Assembly (NCBI GenBank): GCA_002435745.1
Contig: DIWT01000057.1
Coordinates: 1 to 28,432, forward strand
Length of the DNA stretch: 28,432 nt
Direction: 5' to 3'
Source: a bacterium UBP15_UBA6099
GTDB taxonomy: Bacteria > UBP15 > UBA6099
The position numbers were made by a program, and so were the translations under genes. This document shows positions 14,261 through 22,190 of this stretch, piece by piece. The notes under the pieces were generated by a model that was given only the letters and a program-made list of their open reading frames with translations, searched no databases and was not told where the DNA came from. Positions within the stretch are counted from its first letter, which is position 1; the number at the start of each line of letters is the position of its first letter.

Positions 14261-15220
14261 ATGGCATCCATGAATAGAACAGCGAGATTGTCGGCGTTGC
14301 TAGTGGCGGCGCTTATTGTTTTTCAATGCGGGCGGGCGGCTGTCGCGGAGCCGGGAGCGAGCGCGCCCCCCGCTCCGGCTATCGATCTTTCCCAGCCGGG
14401 CGAGGACGGGCTGATTGTAAAAAAGAATATAACATTCCGGAAGGTCGGGTCTGCGTTGCTGAAAGGCGACTTATACAGGCCTGCCGGGGACGCGGCTCTG
14501 CCGATCGTTATCGTGATTCACGGCGGCGGCTTCATGTTCGGCGACAAGGACATGGAGCATTACACGAGGATTTCGCGCGAGGTGGCGGCGGGCGGCTACG
14601 TCGTGTTCAACGTCAACTACAGGCTGATACAGAACGGCGGGGTTTATCCGGAGAGCGTCAAGGACGTGAAATGCGCGGTGAGGTGGGCGAGGGCGAACGC
14701 GGCGCAGATCGGCGGCGACCCATCGAGGATAGGGGCAATCGGAGGCTCGGCGGGCGGGTATCTGGCGACCATGCTGGCGGCAACGGCGAATCATCCAGAC
14801 TTCGAGCCTGACTGCGACTATGGGGCGGACCCGTCCACTGAGATCAAGGCGGCGGTCGTTTACTTCGGGCTGACGGACATCCGAGCGGACGCTCCGCACA
14901 CAGCCTCGTTCAAAATGCTGCTGCCGAGGTTCCTCGCAGAGAAGAACGGCGGGAGCGCGGAGTTGCAGGCGGCGGCGTCTCCGGTGTCATACGCGGCGGG
15001 CGCGGCTCCTCTGTTGCTGTTGCACGGCACGAAAGACACTCTGGTGGAGCATGAGCAATCTGTGGCGCTGTGCGCGCGGGCGGCGGAGGCGGGGCGCGTC
15101 TGCGAGCTTCATCTTTTCGAGGGGGCCGAACACGCGTTCATCACCTATCCCGACGCCCCCGCGTCTGTCGAAAGCTCCCGCTTGACCTTCGAATTCTTCG
15201 GCAAATATCTGGGCGACTGA
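14261..15220 (+). CDS. Exported alpha/beta hydrolase (esterase/lipase family)
   Basis: A 319-residue serine hydrolase of the BD-FAE / hormone-sensitive-lipase-like group. The signal peptide is SALLVAALIVFQCGRAAVAE. The core follows: a VIVIHGGGFMFG oxyanion loop (HGGG), a VNYRL strand, the nucleophile elbow IGAIGGSAGGYLA (GxSxG with Ser), an acid in LLLHGTKDTLV and a catalytic His in EGAEHAF. All three catalytic residues are visible. GGAGGGCAAT directly precedes the ATG at 14261, whereas longer frames to 14195 lack a site. Probably periplasmic carboxylesterase activity; the substrate is unknown. It stands alone between the tRNA and the restriction-modification genes. Confidence 0.9.
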   Translation: MASMNRTARLSALLVAALIVFQCGRAAVAEPGASAPPAPAIDLSQPGEDGLIVKKNITFRKVGSALLKGDLYRPAGDAALPIVIVIHGGGFMFGDKDMEHYTRISREVAAGGYVVFNVNYRLIQNGGVYPESVKDVKCAVRWARANAAQIGGDPSRIGAIGGSAGGYLATMLAATANHPDFEPDCDYGADPSTEIKAAVVYFGLTDIRADAPHTASFKMLLPRFLAEKNGGSAELQAAASPVSYAAGAAPLLLLHGTKDTLVEHEQSVALCARAAEAGRVCELHLFEGAEHAFITYPDAPASVESSRLTFEFFGKYLGD

Positions 15221-15383
15221 TTCGACGCCGCTCCTCCTTATGTGGTAGTATATGCTAATAGACAGCGGGGCATTCGGATTAGCGTCTTTTGTTGTGTTTG
15301 CGCCGCTTCTGCCACAATGATTCGGGCCGAGCTTTTCGCGCGCGAAATATGTTCGCGGAGAAACAGGCTCTCGGAGTTCGGCA

Positions 15384-16220
15384 ATGAAAAAGCTTTTGTC
15401 CGTAAACAGTATAATTAATGGGGACAGCGCGGATATTCTCGCGGAGTTTCCAGACGACTGCATAGATTTGATAATAACATCGCCGCCTTATGCCGACAGC
15501 AGAAAGAAAACATACGGCGGCATTCATCCCGATGATTATGTAGGCTGGTTTTTGCCGATTTCAAAGCAACTGCTAAGGGTTTTGAAGCCCAACGGGACGT
15601 TTGTGTTGAACATAAAAGAAAAGGTGACGAACGGGGAAAGGCACACGTACGTCATTGAGCTTATTCTTGAGATGAGAAAGCAGGGGTGGCTTTGGACGGA
15701 GGAATTCATCTGGCACAAAAAAAACTGTTATCCCGGAAAGTGGCCGAACAGATTCAGGGACTCATGGGAGAGATTGTTGCAGTTCAATAAATCGCGACAT
15801 TTCAAGATGTATCAGGATGAAGTGATGGTTCCCACAGGAAAGTGGGCGGAAAGCCGGTTGGATAATCTGAGCGAAACGGACAGGACGCGAGATGAATCGA
15901 GAGTGGGCAGCGGGTTTGGAAAGAACATATCGAACTGGCTGGATAGGCCGATGGCGTATCCGACGAACGTGTTGCACATGGCCACCGAGTGTTCCAACCG
16001 CAATCACAGCGCCGCTTTTCCCGAGGCTCTGCCCGAATGGTTCATCAGATTGTTTACAGATAAGGGCGATGTGGTTTTGGACCCCTTTTCCGGGTCGGGC
16101 ACGACCGCGTTGGCCGCAAAAAAGGCTTCGAGGGACTATATCGGCGTCGATTCAAACCCGGAGTATTGCGAAATCGCAAGGAAGCGCCTCGGTGTCGGCG
16201 TTCAGAGGGCTTTGATATGA
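15384..16220 (+). CDS. Type II DNA methyltransferase, beta class
   Basis: An S-adenosylmethionine-dependent DNA aminomethyltransferase. Catalytic motif IV, TSPPY, is near the N-terminus (residues 32-36) and cofactor motif I, DPFSGSGTT, is near the C-terminus (233-241), followed by YIGVDSNPEYCEIARKRL. This circularly permuted order is the beta class. SPPY rather than DPPY favours N4-cytosine methylation. A target recognition region of about 120 residues lies between and is unassigned. The ATG at 15384 has GGAG about 8 bases upstream. The stop overlaps the ATG of the endonuclease (ATGA). GC is visibly lower than in flanking genes, suggesting horizontal acquisition. It should protect host DNA from the paired endonuclease. 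Confidence 0.9.
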   Translation: MKKLLSVNSIINGDSADILAEFPDDCIDLIITSPPYADSRKKTYGGIHPDDYVGWFLPISKQLLRVLKPNGTFVLNIKEKVTNGERHTYVIELILEMRKQGWLWTEEFIWHKKNCYPGKWPNRFRDSWERLLQFNKSRHFKMYQDEVMVPTGKWAESRLDNLSETDRTRDESRVGSGFGKNISNWLDRPMAYPTNVLHMATECSNRNHSAAFPEALPEWFIRLFTDKGDVVLDPFSGSGTTALAAKKASRDYIGVDSNPEYCEIARKRLGVGVQRALI

Positions 16221-16966
16221 AACAGGCCAGAATCGGCGAGACCGAGAAGTTTGTCAGCGACATGATTGCGGAGTTTCACAAGAGCAAAATAAAATGTTTG
16301 GAACAACTTGATCTGAACAAAATCCTGAAAAGCAAGAATCCGTATTTGTTCAAGGCAAAGTATTTCGGCGTGGCGTCGGAGCTTGTGAAAGACATTCTTG
16401 ACGCGTATTTGTATTCTTCAGAGGAGAAGCTTTTCGGCGATTTCTTGGAAGAGTTGGCCATATTCGTGTGTTCAAAAACATACGGAGGAGAAAAGTCCCC
16501 CGCGACAGGCATCGACCTTCAGTTCGACAAGGACGGCATAAAGTATCTAGTGTCAGTAAAGTCTGGAACCAACTGGGGGAACAGTTCACAGCATAAGAGG
16601 CAGGAGCAGGATTTTCAAACTGCGGTCAAAGTGCTTTCTCAGTCAAAGCAAACAGCAAAAGTTCAGCCTATTCTCGGAATTTGCTACGGCAAAACGAAGA
16701 CAACTTATGTGCGCAACTATATGAAAGTGGTCGGTCAGAATTTCTGGCATTTTCTCAGCGGGAACGAGGATTTGTACACCGACATTGTGGAGCCTCTCGG
16801 ATACAGGGCAAAGGAGTTGAACGATGATTTCCTCAAGCAGAAAGCCAAAGTGGTAAATCTTTTCACCGAGGAGTTCATGAAGGATTTCTGCGTCGGCGGA
16901 GAGATAGACTGGAAAAAGCTTGTGCGGTTCAACAGCGGCAATCTGGGAATGGGAGCGGCGATATAG
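16217..16966 (+). CDS. Type II restriction endonuclease (PmeII-like)
   Basis: A 249-residue protein coupled by a 4-base overlap to the methyltransferase, as expected for its cognate nuclease. The likely nuclease core is TGIDLQF (Asp at about 100) followed by YLVSVKSG (Lys at about 115) and NWGNSSQHKRQEQDF. This resembles the PD-(D/E)XK layout of enzymes annotated as PmeII family, with the unusual feature that Ser occupies the middle acidic position. A Glu in FLEELAIFVCSKTYGG may supply the missing acid. GC is low like its partner. The recognition site is unknown. Family assignment is from memory of the SG-NWGNSSQ block; the nuclease role itself is well supported by context. Confidence 0.8.
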   Translation: MKQARIGETEKFVSDMIAEFHKSKIKCLEQLDLNKILKSKNPYLFKAKYFGVASELVKDILDAYLYSSEEKLFGDFLEELAIFVCSKTYGGEKSPATGIDLQFDKDGIKYLVSVKSGTNWGNSSQHKRQEQDFQTAVKVLSQSKQTAKVQPILGICYGKTKTTYVRNYMKVVGQNFWHFLSGNEDLYTDIVEPLGYRAKELNDDFLKQKAKVVNLFTEEFMKDFCVGGEIDWKKLVRFNSGNLGMGAAI

Positions 16967-17024
16967 GGAGCCGCGTTTTGTTTTGCCGTCCGCGATTTGA
17001 AGCCCGGTTTTCGGAGGCCCGAAA

Positions 17025-17411
17025 ATGTCTGACAGGAAGATAAGGATAACGGCGGGGGCAGTGGAGGCGGAGGCGGTTTTGAATGATTCGGAGACCGCCG
17101 ACAGCATCTGGAAAGCGCTGCCTATTTCTGCGCGGGCCAACGTGTGGGGCGACGAGATTTATTTCTCCATCCCGGTTTCCTGCGCGCCGTCGGCTGACGC
17201 GCGAGAGGTGGTTGATCCGGGCGAGTTGGGGTACTGGCCTCCGGGGAACGCTTTCTGCGTGTTTTTCGGTCCGACGCCCGCGAGTCAAGGCGGGGAAATC
17301 CGCGCGGCAAGCCCGGTCAATCCCATAGGGAGAGTGTCGGGCGACGCGAAGGCGTTCAAGAAAACCCGCGCGGGCGACGCGGTAAAAATCGAACCCGCAT
17401 TCGTCGATTGA
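17025..17411 (+). CDS. Cyclophilin-like fold protein (TM1367 family)
   Basis: A 128-residue soluble protein. It begins KIRITAGAVEAEAVLND and continues AIWKALPI-like ADSIWKALPISARANVWGDEIYF, then PGELGYWPPGNAFCVFFGPTP and NPIGRVSGD. This pattern is typical of the small cyclophilin-like family with a structure from Thermotoga (TM1367). Members have the beta barrel of cyclophilins but usually lack proven prolyl isomerase activity. GGAGG lies about 7 bases before the ATG. Codon use returns to the high-GC host pattern after the restriction genes, so it is probably not part of that acquired unit. It converges on the MBL gene 26 bases away. Confidence 0.85.
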   Translation: MSDRKIRITAGAVEAEAVLNDSETADSIWKALPISARANVWGDEIYFSIPVSCAPSADAREVVDPGELGYWPPGNAFCVFFGPTPASQGGEIRAASPVNPIGRVSGDAKAFKKTRAGDAVKIEPAFVD

Positions 17412-17437
17412 GAAGCGGGCCGGGCGTTTGACCGCAG

Positions 17438-18277
17438 TCACACCGAGAATGAATAGGCCACAAAGTTCGGGAGCGCGGAATTCGGGAAGGCGGCCATGAG
17501 GGCGGCGGTTGCGCGGGGGCCTGTGCAGTGGGACGGGACTATCGACGAGACGCCGTATTTTTTCAGGGCGGCGACGGTGGCGTCGATCTGAGGCTGAGCG
17601 GCGCGCTCTAGGTGCATCCCCCCGACCACCGCGTCGAACTTCTCGATTCCGGAGACCGCCGCGGCGCGCTCGATGTGGCTGATTATCCCCCTGTGCGCGC
17701 AGCCTAGAAGCAGCGCGGACTTCTTTTCAGACTTGACAATCAGCGATAGGTCGTCGCGCAGCGGGTCGGGCGCGGGAGCGCCGTCGGTCCCGCGGACCAT
17801 CAGCATCGGCTCTATCTTCTCGAAATCGTTCGCCGACGGGACCTCTCCGGTCGTGGACACTCCGGGAACGACCTCGAACGGCTCGGTCGTCTCGATCCTC
17901 TCCACTCCGGCGGCGGCAAGCTTGTCCACAATCTCTTTAGAAATGCCGATCGGCATCATGCCGGCGGGCGTCATCGCCAGCTTCTCCGCGAACGCGTCCG
18001 GGTGGACGACGAGCTTGAAGTTTTTGGCGACATCGAGCAGGGCGAGCAGCCCGCCCGCGTGGTCGTAGTGGCCGTGGCTGAGGACTACGAAGTCCGTCTT
18101 GCTCAGGTCTTTCCCCATTTTTGCCGCGTTGCGCAACGCGACGTCGGTCTGCCCGACGTCGAAAAGAATCGAAGCGTCGGGCGTTTCGACCAGAAAGCTC
18201 TGGCCGTGTTCGGCGAGCAGCCCCGCGCTAGTCATAACGTTGTTGCAGCACAATGTGGAGATTTTTATTCCGCTCAT
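17438..18277 (-). CDS. MBL-fold hydrolase (dihydropterin/RFA-P synthase-like)
   Basis: A 279-residue metallo-beta-lactamase-fold protein. The metal motif is SHGHYDHAGG (His68, His70, Asp72, His73). Later ligands are in LLGCAHRGIISHIERA, GGMHL and PSHCTG. This matches the MJ0301/TTHA-type branch annotated as 7,8-dihydropterin-6-methyl-4-(ribofuranosyl)aminobenzene 5'-phosphate synthase-like; that activity is known only for archaeal members. Translation starts at ATG 18277, inside the stop of the upstream radical SAM gene (ATGA overlap). A frame continuing to 18652 is only the antisense-like extension across that gene. Translational coupling suggests that the two products work on the same pathway. 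Confidence 0.9.
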   Translation of the reverse strand: MSGIKISTLCCNNVMTSAGLLAEHGQSFLVETPDASILFDVGQTDVALRNAAKMGKDLSKTDFVVLSHGHYDHAGGLLALLDVAKNFKLVVHPDAFAEKLAMTPAGMMPIGISKEIVDKLAAAGVERIETTEPFEVVPGVSTTGEVPSANDFEKIEPMLMVRGTDGAPAPDPLRDDLSLIVKSEKKSALLLGCAHRGIISHIERAAAVSGIEKFDAVVGGMHLERAAQPQIDATVAALKKYGVSSIVPSHCTGPRATAALMAAFPNSALPNFVAYSFSV

Positions 18278-19317
18278 GTCAGCCTCCCCGGCAAGTTGAT
18301 GAATGTTTTTGTGAGTTTGCAATAAGCGCGCGTGCGCGCGGTGTATCTGCCGCTTTCGTTGAAGGATATCCCCGGACATGGTTTGCAGCGGGGGAAGTAT
18401 TCGCAGTCCCTGCACTCCATATCGCCCACGCGCAAAGCGCGCAGTTGGTTGAATAGGGGCGAGTCGTAAAGCTCCTGAAAGGAGCTTTCCCGGAGGTTTC
18501 CCGCCGGCGTCTTGATTACGGAGCAGGGGGCCATGTCGCCGTTCGGCAAAATGTTCGCCATGCGGCCCGCCACGCACCACTCGGATATCATGGTTTCCGG
18601 CGGATAGGCGGAAGGGACGCTCAGGGGGTCGGGGTTCAGGAACTCGTCCCACTTGATGGGAAGCGACCTGAGTGTCTCGTCGTCCACCGCGTGGCCGAGA
18701 GGGTCCGCGCAGCCGTCTTCGCGCGCCACCATCAGCGTGGAAAATTGATAATGCACGCCAAGTTGTTTGAAAAACTCCTCGGCTTTTCTGAAATGCGGGG
18801 CGTTCTCCTTCATCAGCATGCAGAATACGGCTGTGGAGACGCCGGCTTCTTTCAAAAGCGAGAGCGTCCGGACGGCGGCGTCGAACGAGCCTGCGACGCG
18901 GGTGACGGCTTCGTGAGTCGCGGCGTCTCCGCCGTACAGGCTGACCGCGCAGCGAACCAGCTTGTCGTTGTTGCGTTTCATCAACGCTATATGTTCCGGG
19001 CCGACCAGCGTCCCGTTCGTCTGGATGGCGACAAGGAAGTCCTGCGCGAAAACAGTCTCAAGAACTTCGGTCGCGTCCGGACGGGCGAAGACTTCGCCGC
19101 CCGTGACCGCCAACTGAAACGTCCCCGCCTTTTTCAACTGGGCGAATATGTCCGCCATCTCGGCGGGAGACAGTTCGTCTGAAGGAGCTTTGCGGATGGC
19201 TATCTTGCAGTGGACGCATCTGAGGTTGCAGCGCTTCGTGCACTCGAAACGCACTTTGACCGGAACGCTTTTCGCGTTCAGCCTGCGCAACATGCCCATC
19301 AGCCGTTTTTGCTCCAT
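18274..19317 (-). CDS. Radical SAM / SPASM domain protein
   Basis: The N-terminal radical SAM core has CNLRCVHC (CxxxCxxC; Cys at about 30, 34 and 37) and AVTGGEVFARPD, then QTNGTLV and VSLYGGDAATHEAVT. The C-terminal SPASM region has CVAGRMANILPNGDMAPCSV, then CRDCEYFPRCKPCPG and a final Cys, enough for auxiliary iron-sulfur clusters. SPASM proteins typically mature peptides or enzymes, or oxidise alcohols. No precursor peptide gene is seen nearby. I chose ATG 19317, preceded by GAGG at 8 bases; an ATG at 19338 has no ribosome site and overlaps a TATAAT. Coupled by 4 bases to the downstream MBL gene. It follows the CHASE2 gene by about 86 bases on the same strand. Confidence 0.85.
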   Translation of the reverse strand: MEQKRLMGMLRRLNAKSVPVKVRFECTKRCNLRCVHCKIAIRKAPSDELSPAEMADIFAQLKKAGTFQLAVTGGEVFARPDATEVLETVFAQDFLVAIQTNGTLVGPEHIALMKRNNDKLVRCAVSLYGGDAATHEAVTRVAGSFDAAVRTLSLLKEAGVSTAVFCMLMKENAPHFRKAEEFFKQLGVHYQFSTLMVAREDGCADPLGHAVDDETLRSLPIKWDEFLNPDPLSVPSAYPPETMISEWCVAGRMANILPNGDMAPCSVIKTPAGNLRESSFQELYDSPLFNQLRALRVGDMECRDCEYFPRCKPCPGISFNESGRYTARTRAYCKLTKTFINLPGRLT

Positions 19318-19336
19318 CAAAGACGCCTCGGTGAAC

Positions 19337-19342
19337 ATTATA
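19337..19342 (-). promoter_or_regulatory. Candidate -10 element for the radical SAM gene
   Basis: On the minus strand a perfect TATAAT overlaps the first possible ATG (19338). No clear -35 is seen 16-18 bases upstream. If used, transcription would start inside the first codons of the longer frame and force use of ATG 19317. Confidence 0.3.
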
Positions 19343-19403
19343 ACGCAAAAACAATCGCGGATGTTTTTGTATGTTTATACAGAAAAAACTTCGAGGAAGA
19401 GAA

Positions 19404-20531
19404 TTAGCGGCGCTCGATGTTGATTTCCGGGTCGGAGTAGCCTTTCGGAGAAGGCCGAGGCTCGGTCATCCGGGCTGGGACGGCGTTTCTTCCCGCGTAC
19501 AGGTTCACCATCTGATTGGCGGCGGCGGCGATGGCCTCAACTCTCGGATAGCCCGCCCCCGCAGGAGTCGTCATCAGCGCCCCGGTCGAGGCGTCGGTGT
19601 ATCCGACGATGACAACGCGGTCCTTGAATATCTCTCTCATCTTGTCGTTGTGTTTCTCTTCGGCTCCCGCCTTGAAATTATCTTTCACTTTCACGATGTC
19701 ATAGTAGGAAACGATTTTGAAGACCGATTTGTGCGGCGGAAAAAGAACCTGCAGGGTGTCTCCTTGAGCCAGAGGCACGCTTCTGCCCCGGACGGAGACT
19801 GCGCGGGAAACGCCGGAGCCTGAGACCGAAACTTCGGAGGGAGAAGCCTCTATCGCCGCCAGAAAGACTGCCAGAGACAGCGAAGGAAGGACATAGCCCT
19901 GATGCCTGACGAACATGTCCACGCGACGCAGAGTTCCGTCCGCGTCGGGGTAAAGAGACCGCCCGGCGGTGGAAGCGCCCGCCTTTAGAAGGCCCTCGAA
20001 GGGAAGGGCCAGAGCGGGGGCGGACCTGCCAATCGCGGCTCCTGCTCCTGCTCTGCCGATGGCGTAAGAGCGCAGGTCAACTTGGGGGTTGACAGCGTGA
20101 GGGGTGGGAATGATGTCGAATCCGGCGATAACGGGGGGAGGCCCGGCGGATACGGCGTCGGTGAACATCTTGTCGTCGCGCGTGTCCCAAGTCTGCTGGA
20201 AAAGCATGTCGAACACGACCGCGCGAGCGCCGGCCTCCCTGAGCCGCTCGACCAGACGCCCGTGCCACATCCTGTGCATCGGGTACGGGCCGGTGTACGC
20301 CTGATTGCTCCGCTTGCTTTTTTCCGGGCCGAGGTAGTAAAGGGTGTTTGCGTCCACCGCGACGATGACGATCTCGGAGACCGGGTTCATGGTGGCGGGC
20401 CAGACTGCGGCGGCTTGCGCCGGGGGTTTCTGTTGCGCAGAGGCGACAACGGATAAAAGGAAAAAAGCGCACGCCAGAGCCGCTCCGCAAGCTCCCGCTG
20501 TTCCGAACGCCCGTTTCAGGTTGATGTTCAT
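19404..20531 (-). CDS. Free-standing exported CHASE2 sensor protein
   Basis: A 375-residue protein with an N-terminal hydrophobic segment (CGAALACAFFLLSVVASA) that is either a cleavable signal or an anchor, then a CHASE2 extracellular sensor domain. Evidence is EIVIVAVDANTLYYLG, a W-x-GRLVERLREAGARAVVFDMLF block, the acidic TRDDKMFTDAV, the repeat-like DGTLRRVDMFVRHQGYVLPSLSLAV, and FKDRVVIVGYTDASTGALMTTPAG. In most CHASE2 proteins two or three membrane helices and a cyclase, kinase or diguanylate cyclase follow; here the protein stops after the sensor. It must act with a partner or bind a ligand passively. ATG 20531 was preferred over an upstream TTG. Lies upstream of the radical SAM/MBL pair. 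Confidence 0.8.
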   Translation of the reverse strand: MNINLKRAFGTAGACGAALACAFFLLSVVASAQQKPPAQAAAVWPATMNPVSEIVIVAVDANTLYYLGPEKSKRSNQAYTGPYPMHRMWHGRLVERLREAGARAVVFDMLFQQTWDTRDDKMFTDAVSAGPPPVIAGFDIIPTPHAVNPQVDLRSYAIGRAGAGAAIGRSAPALALPFEGLLKAGASTAGRSLYPDADGTLRRVDMFVRHQGYVLPSLSLAVFLAAIEASPSEVSVSGSGVSRAVSVRGRSVPLAQGDTLQVLFPPHKSVFKIVSYYDIVKVKDNFKAGAEEKHNDKMREIFKDRVVIVGYTDASTGALMTTPAGAGYPRVEAIAAAANQMVNLYAGRNAVPARMTEPRPSPKGYSDPEINIERR

Positions 20532-20593
20532 ATCATCCGCCGATTTGCGCAAAAGATTCCATACAATGTTATCTTATATTCTCGCCGCGTGTC

Positions 20594-20634
20594 AAAATAA
20601 AAAGCGGGCGGGGCAACGCGCCGCCCCGGCCCGC
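20594..20634 (-). terminator. Intrinsic terminator downstream of hsp20
   Basis: Read on the minus strand: a GC-rich stem GCGGGCCGGGGC paired with GCCCCGCCCGC (one bulge), loop of 8, followed directly by TTTTTATTTT. It lies 27 bases after the Hsp20 stop and before the CHASE2 start, so the two genes are separate transcripts. Confidence 0.75.
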
Positions 20635-20660
20635 CGGAGAATATGTCGGCAGCTCGCTCG

Positions 20661-21116
20661 TCAGTCGACGGCGATCTTCTTTACGTCTTCCTCTTCCTTC
20701 TTTTCGATTTTGGGGATTCTAAGTTCGAGCAAACCTTCCTTGTAAGAAGCCTTGATGTTGTCCGCGTCAGCGTCTTCGGGCAGATAGAAGGAGCGCGTGA
20801 AAGAGCCGTATCTGCGTTCGGACCTGTAGTATCGCCTGTTTTTCTCCTCGGTCTCGACCTTCTTCTCTCCTCTGATTGTGAGAATGTCGTTCTTTACCTC
20901 TATGGCGATGTCCTCTTTGGCCATGCCGGGTATTTCAGCCTTGACGACAACGGCTCCCTCTTCCTCGAAGACATCAAGAGCGGGAGCCCATCCGCGCGCC
21001 GCCGCGCCCGAATCGGTGTCGCCGAGAAGGTTGTTCCCGAACAACTTGTCAAAAGCGTCGTCCAACCTTCCCATCTCGCTCAGAAACCCTGTCGGTCTCC
21101 ACCTTACGATTGTCAT
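20661..21116 (-). CDS. Small heat-shock protein, Hsp20/alpha-crystallin family
   Basis: A 151-residue ATP-independent chaperone that holds unfolding proteins in the cytoplasm. The alpha-crystallin domain runs from WAPALDVFEEEGAVVVKAEIPGM through IEVKNDILTIRGEKK and YGSFTRSFYLPEDAD to the conserved YKEGLLELRIPK, followed by a charged tail ending KKIAVD. The I/V-x-I/V-type C-terminal contact is present as KIAV. GGAGG lies about 9 bases before ATG 21116. It has its own consensus sigma70 promoter and intrinsic terminator, so it is a single-gene transcript. No heat-shock operator (CIRCE) was recognised. Confidence 0.95.
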   Translation of the reverse strand: MTIVRWRPTGFLSEMGRLDDAFDKLFGNNLLGDTDSGAAARGWAPALDVFEEEGAVVVKAEIPGMAKEDIAIEVKNDILTIRGEKKVETEEKNRRYYRSERRYGSFTRSFYLPEDADADNIKASYKEGLLELRIPKIEKKEEEDVKKIAVD

Positions 21117-21158
21117 AACGACCACCTCCAGAAATATTCCATTTTATTTTTCGCTTGA

Positions 21159-21187
21159 ATTATAGCCCATGATAATTATGCTGTCAA
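21159..21187 (-). promoter_or_regulatory. Consensus sigma70 promoter of hsp20
   Basis: On the minus strand TTGACA (21182-21187), a 17-base spacer, then TATAAT (21159-21164): both hexamers are perfect and the spacing is optimal. Initiation is expected near 21152, giving a leader of about 36 bases with GGAGG before the start. Confidence 0.8.
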
Positions 21188-21327
21188 GCATTCTGATAAA
21201 ATAAATCATATTATCTTTAAAATATCTGCATCGCTGGTTTTTTGAAGATAGACGCTCATTTCTCGATTTGTTTATGTTGGGAATTAAATATATTAAGAAA
21301 CAACACGAAATTATTGTGGGCGAAGAG

Positions 21328-21364
21328 GTGACGCGCCAAACTGCGCGGGAACATATCGCGTCAC
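21328..21364. repeat. Inverted repeat downstream of the DUF364 gene
   Basis: Perfect 8-bp arms GTGACGCG/CGCGTCAC around 21 bases, just beyond the DUF364 stop. No T-tract follows, so it is not a standard intrinsic terminator. Confidence 0.4.
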
Positions 21365-21386
21365 GTTGATAAGTAGGGATCTGTTT

Positions 21387-22136
21387 CTACCGATTGATTC
21401 TAAGCAACACTTTTTTAGAGGCGGCGGAGAGTTTTTGAGCGCCTCCGCCTTGGCTGATTATGTCGAATGCCAGCGGCGCGTCGCGGACTATCATTCCGGC
21501 AAGCAGCGTGACTTTGGTGTCTTTGAAAAGCGAGGGCAATAGAGGCGTCGAGGCGCCGAGGAAGGCGACTTCGCGGGCGTTGCTCAGGTGATACAGAAGG
21601 CCGTCGGCGGTATGGTTGATTAAAGAAGTCGATGTTATGACTGCCACATCCATGAGAGGTAGGAGTTCGGGCTGGCGTTCGATAGGCTCTTTGCAGTGGC
21701 AGTCGCCTTTGTCCAGTTCGAAAACGGTGACGTCTCGTCCGGCCAGTTTGTCCGCCACCGGGGCGAAGAAGCCGACCATCGCGATTTTGTCCGAATCTCT
21801 CAAATCCAAGCAATCGGCCACATCCTTATTTTCGGCGGAGATGGCTTCGGGGCGGGAGTTGGCGACGGCGTTCATGGTGGCAAGCCCGATGGCCGCTTCA
21901 ATGGCGTCTTTGGAGCCGGCCATTTTTGCGAGGTCTATGGCGGGGCCGCGCAAGGCTCCGGCTTTATTAACCACCGAGCAACCGTGGCGGGTGTTGTGTC
22001 TGAAGGTGTACGCGAGGCCCATCGAGCCGTCGTCGAGTCGCACTCCGGTGTAGCCGAGTCCGATCCTGACTTCGACGGCTTTCCGTTTGTTAAGCTCGTC
22101 TTCGAGTTCGCGCATCATCCAGAAGAGAATGGCCAT
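21387..22136 (-). CDS. DUF364 family protein (putative metal-chelation or PLP-fold protein)
   Basis: A 249-residue cytoplasmic protein of the DUF4213/DUF364 pair. The N-terminal part has RIGLGYTGVRLDDGSMGLAYTF and GALRGPAIDLAKMA. The C-terminal Rossmann-like part has KIAMVGFFAPVADKL, VTVFELDKGD, PLMDVAVITSTSLINHTADGLL, REVAFLGASTPLLPSLF and VTLLAGMIVRD. Family members are often near anaerobic or metal-related genes, and a heavy-metal chelation role has been proposed but not firmly shown. GGAGG lies about 8 bases before ATG 22136. It follows the ribonucleotide reductase gene by 54 bases on the same strand, so co-transcription under the same control is likely. Confidence 0.85.
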   Translation of the reverse strand: MAILFWMMRELEDELNKRKAVEVRIGLGYTGVRLDDGSMGLAYTFRHNTRHGCSVVNKAGALRGPAIDLAKMAGSKDAIEAAIGLATMNAVANSRPEAISAENKDVADCLDLRDSDKIAMVGFFAPVADKLAGRDVTVFELDKGDCHCKEPIERQPELLPLMDVAVITSTSLINHTADGLLYHLSNAREVAFLGASTPLLPSLFKDTKVTLLAGMIVRDAPLAFDIISQGGGAQKLSAASKKVLLRINR

Positions 22137-22190
22137 GTCAGCAAATCCTCCGAAAAAAGTCATTTCGGCGGCGGGAAAAGGGCCGTCGCG

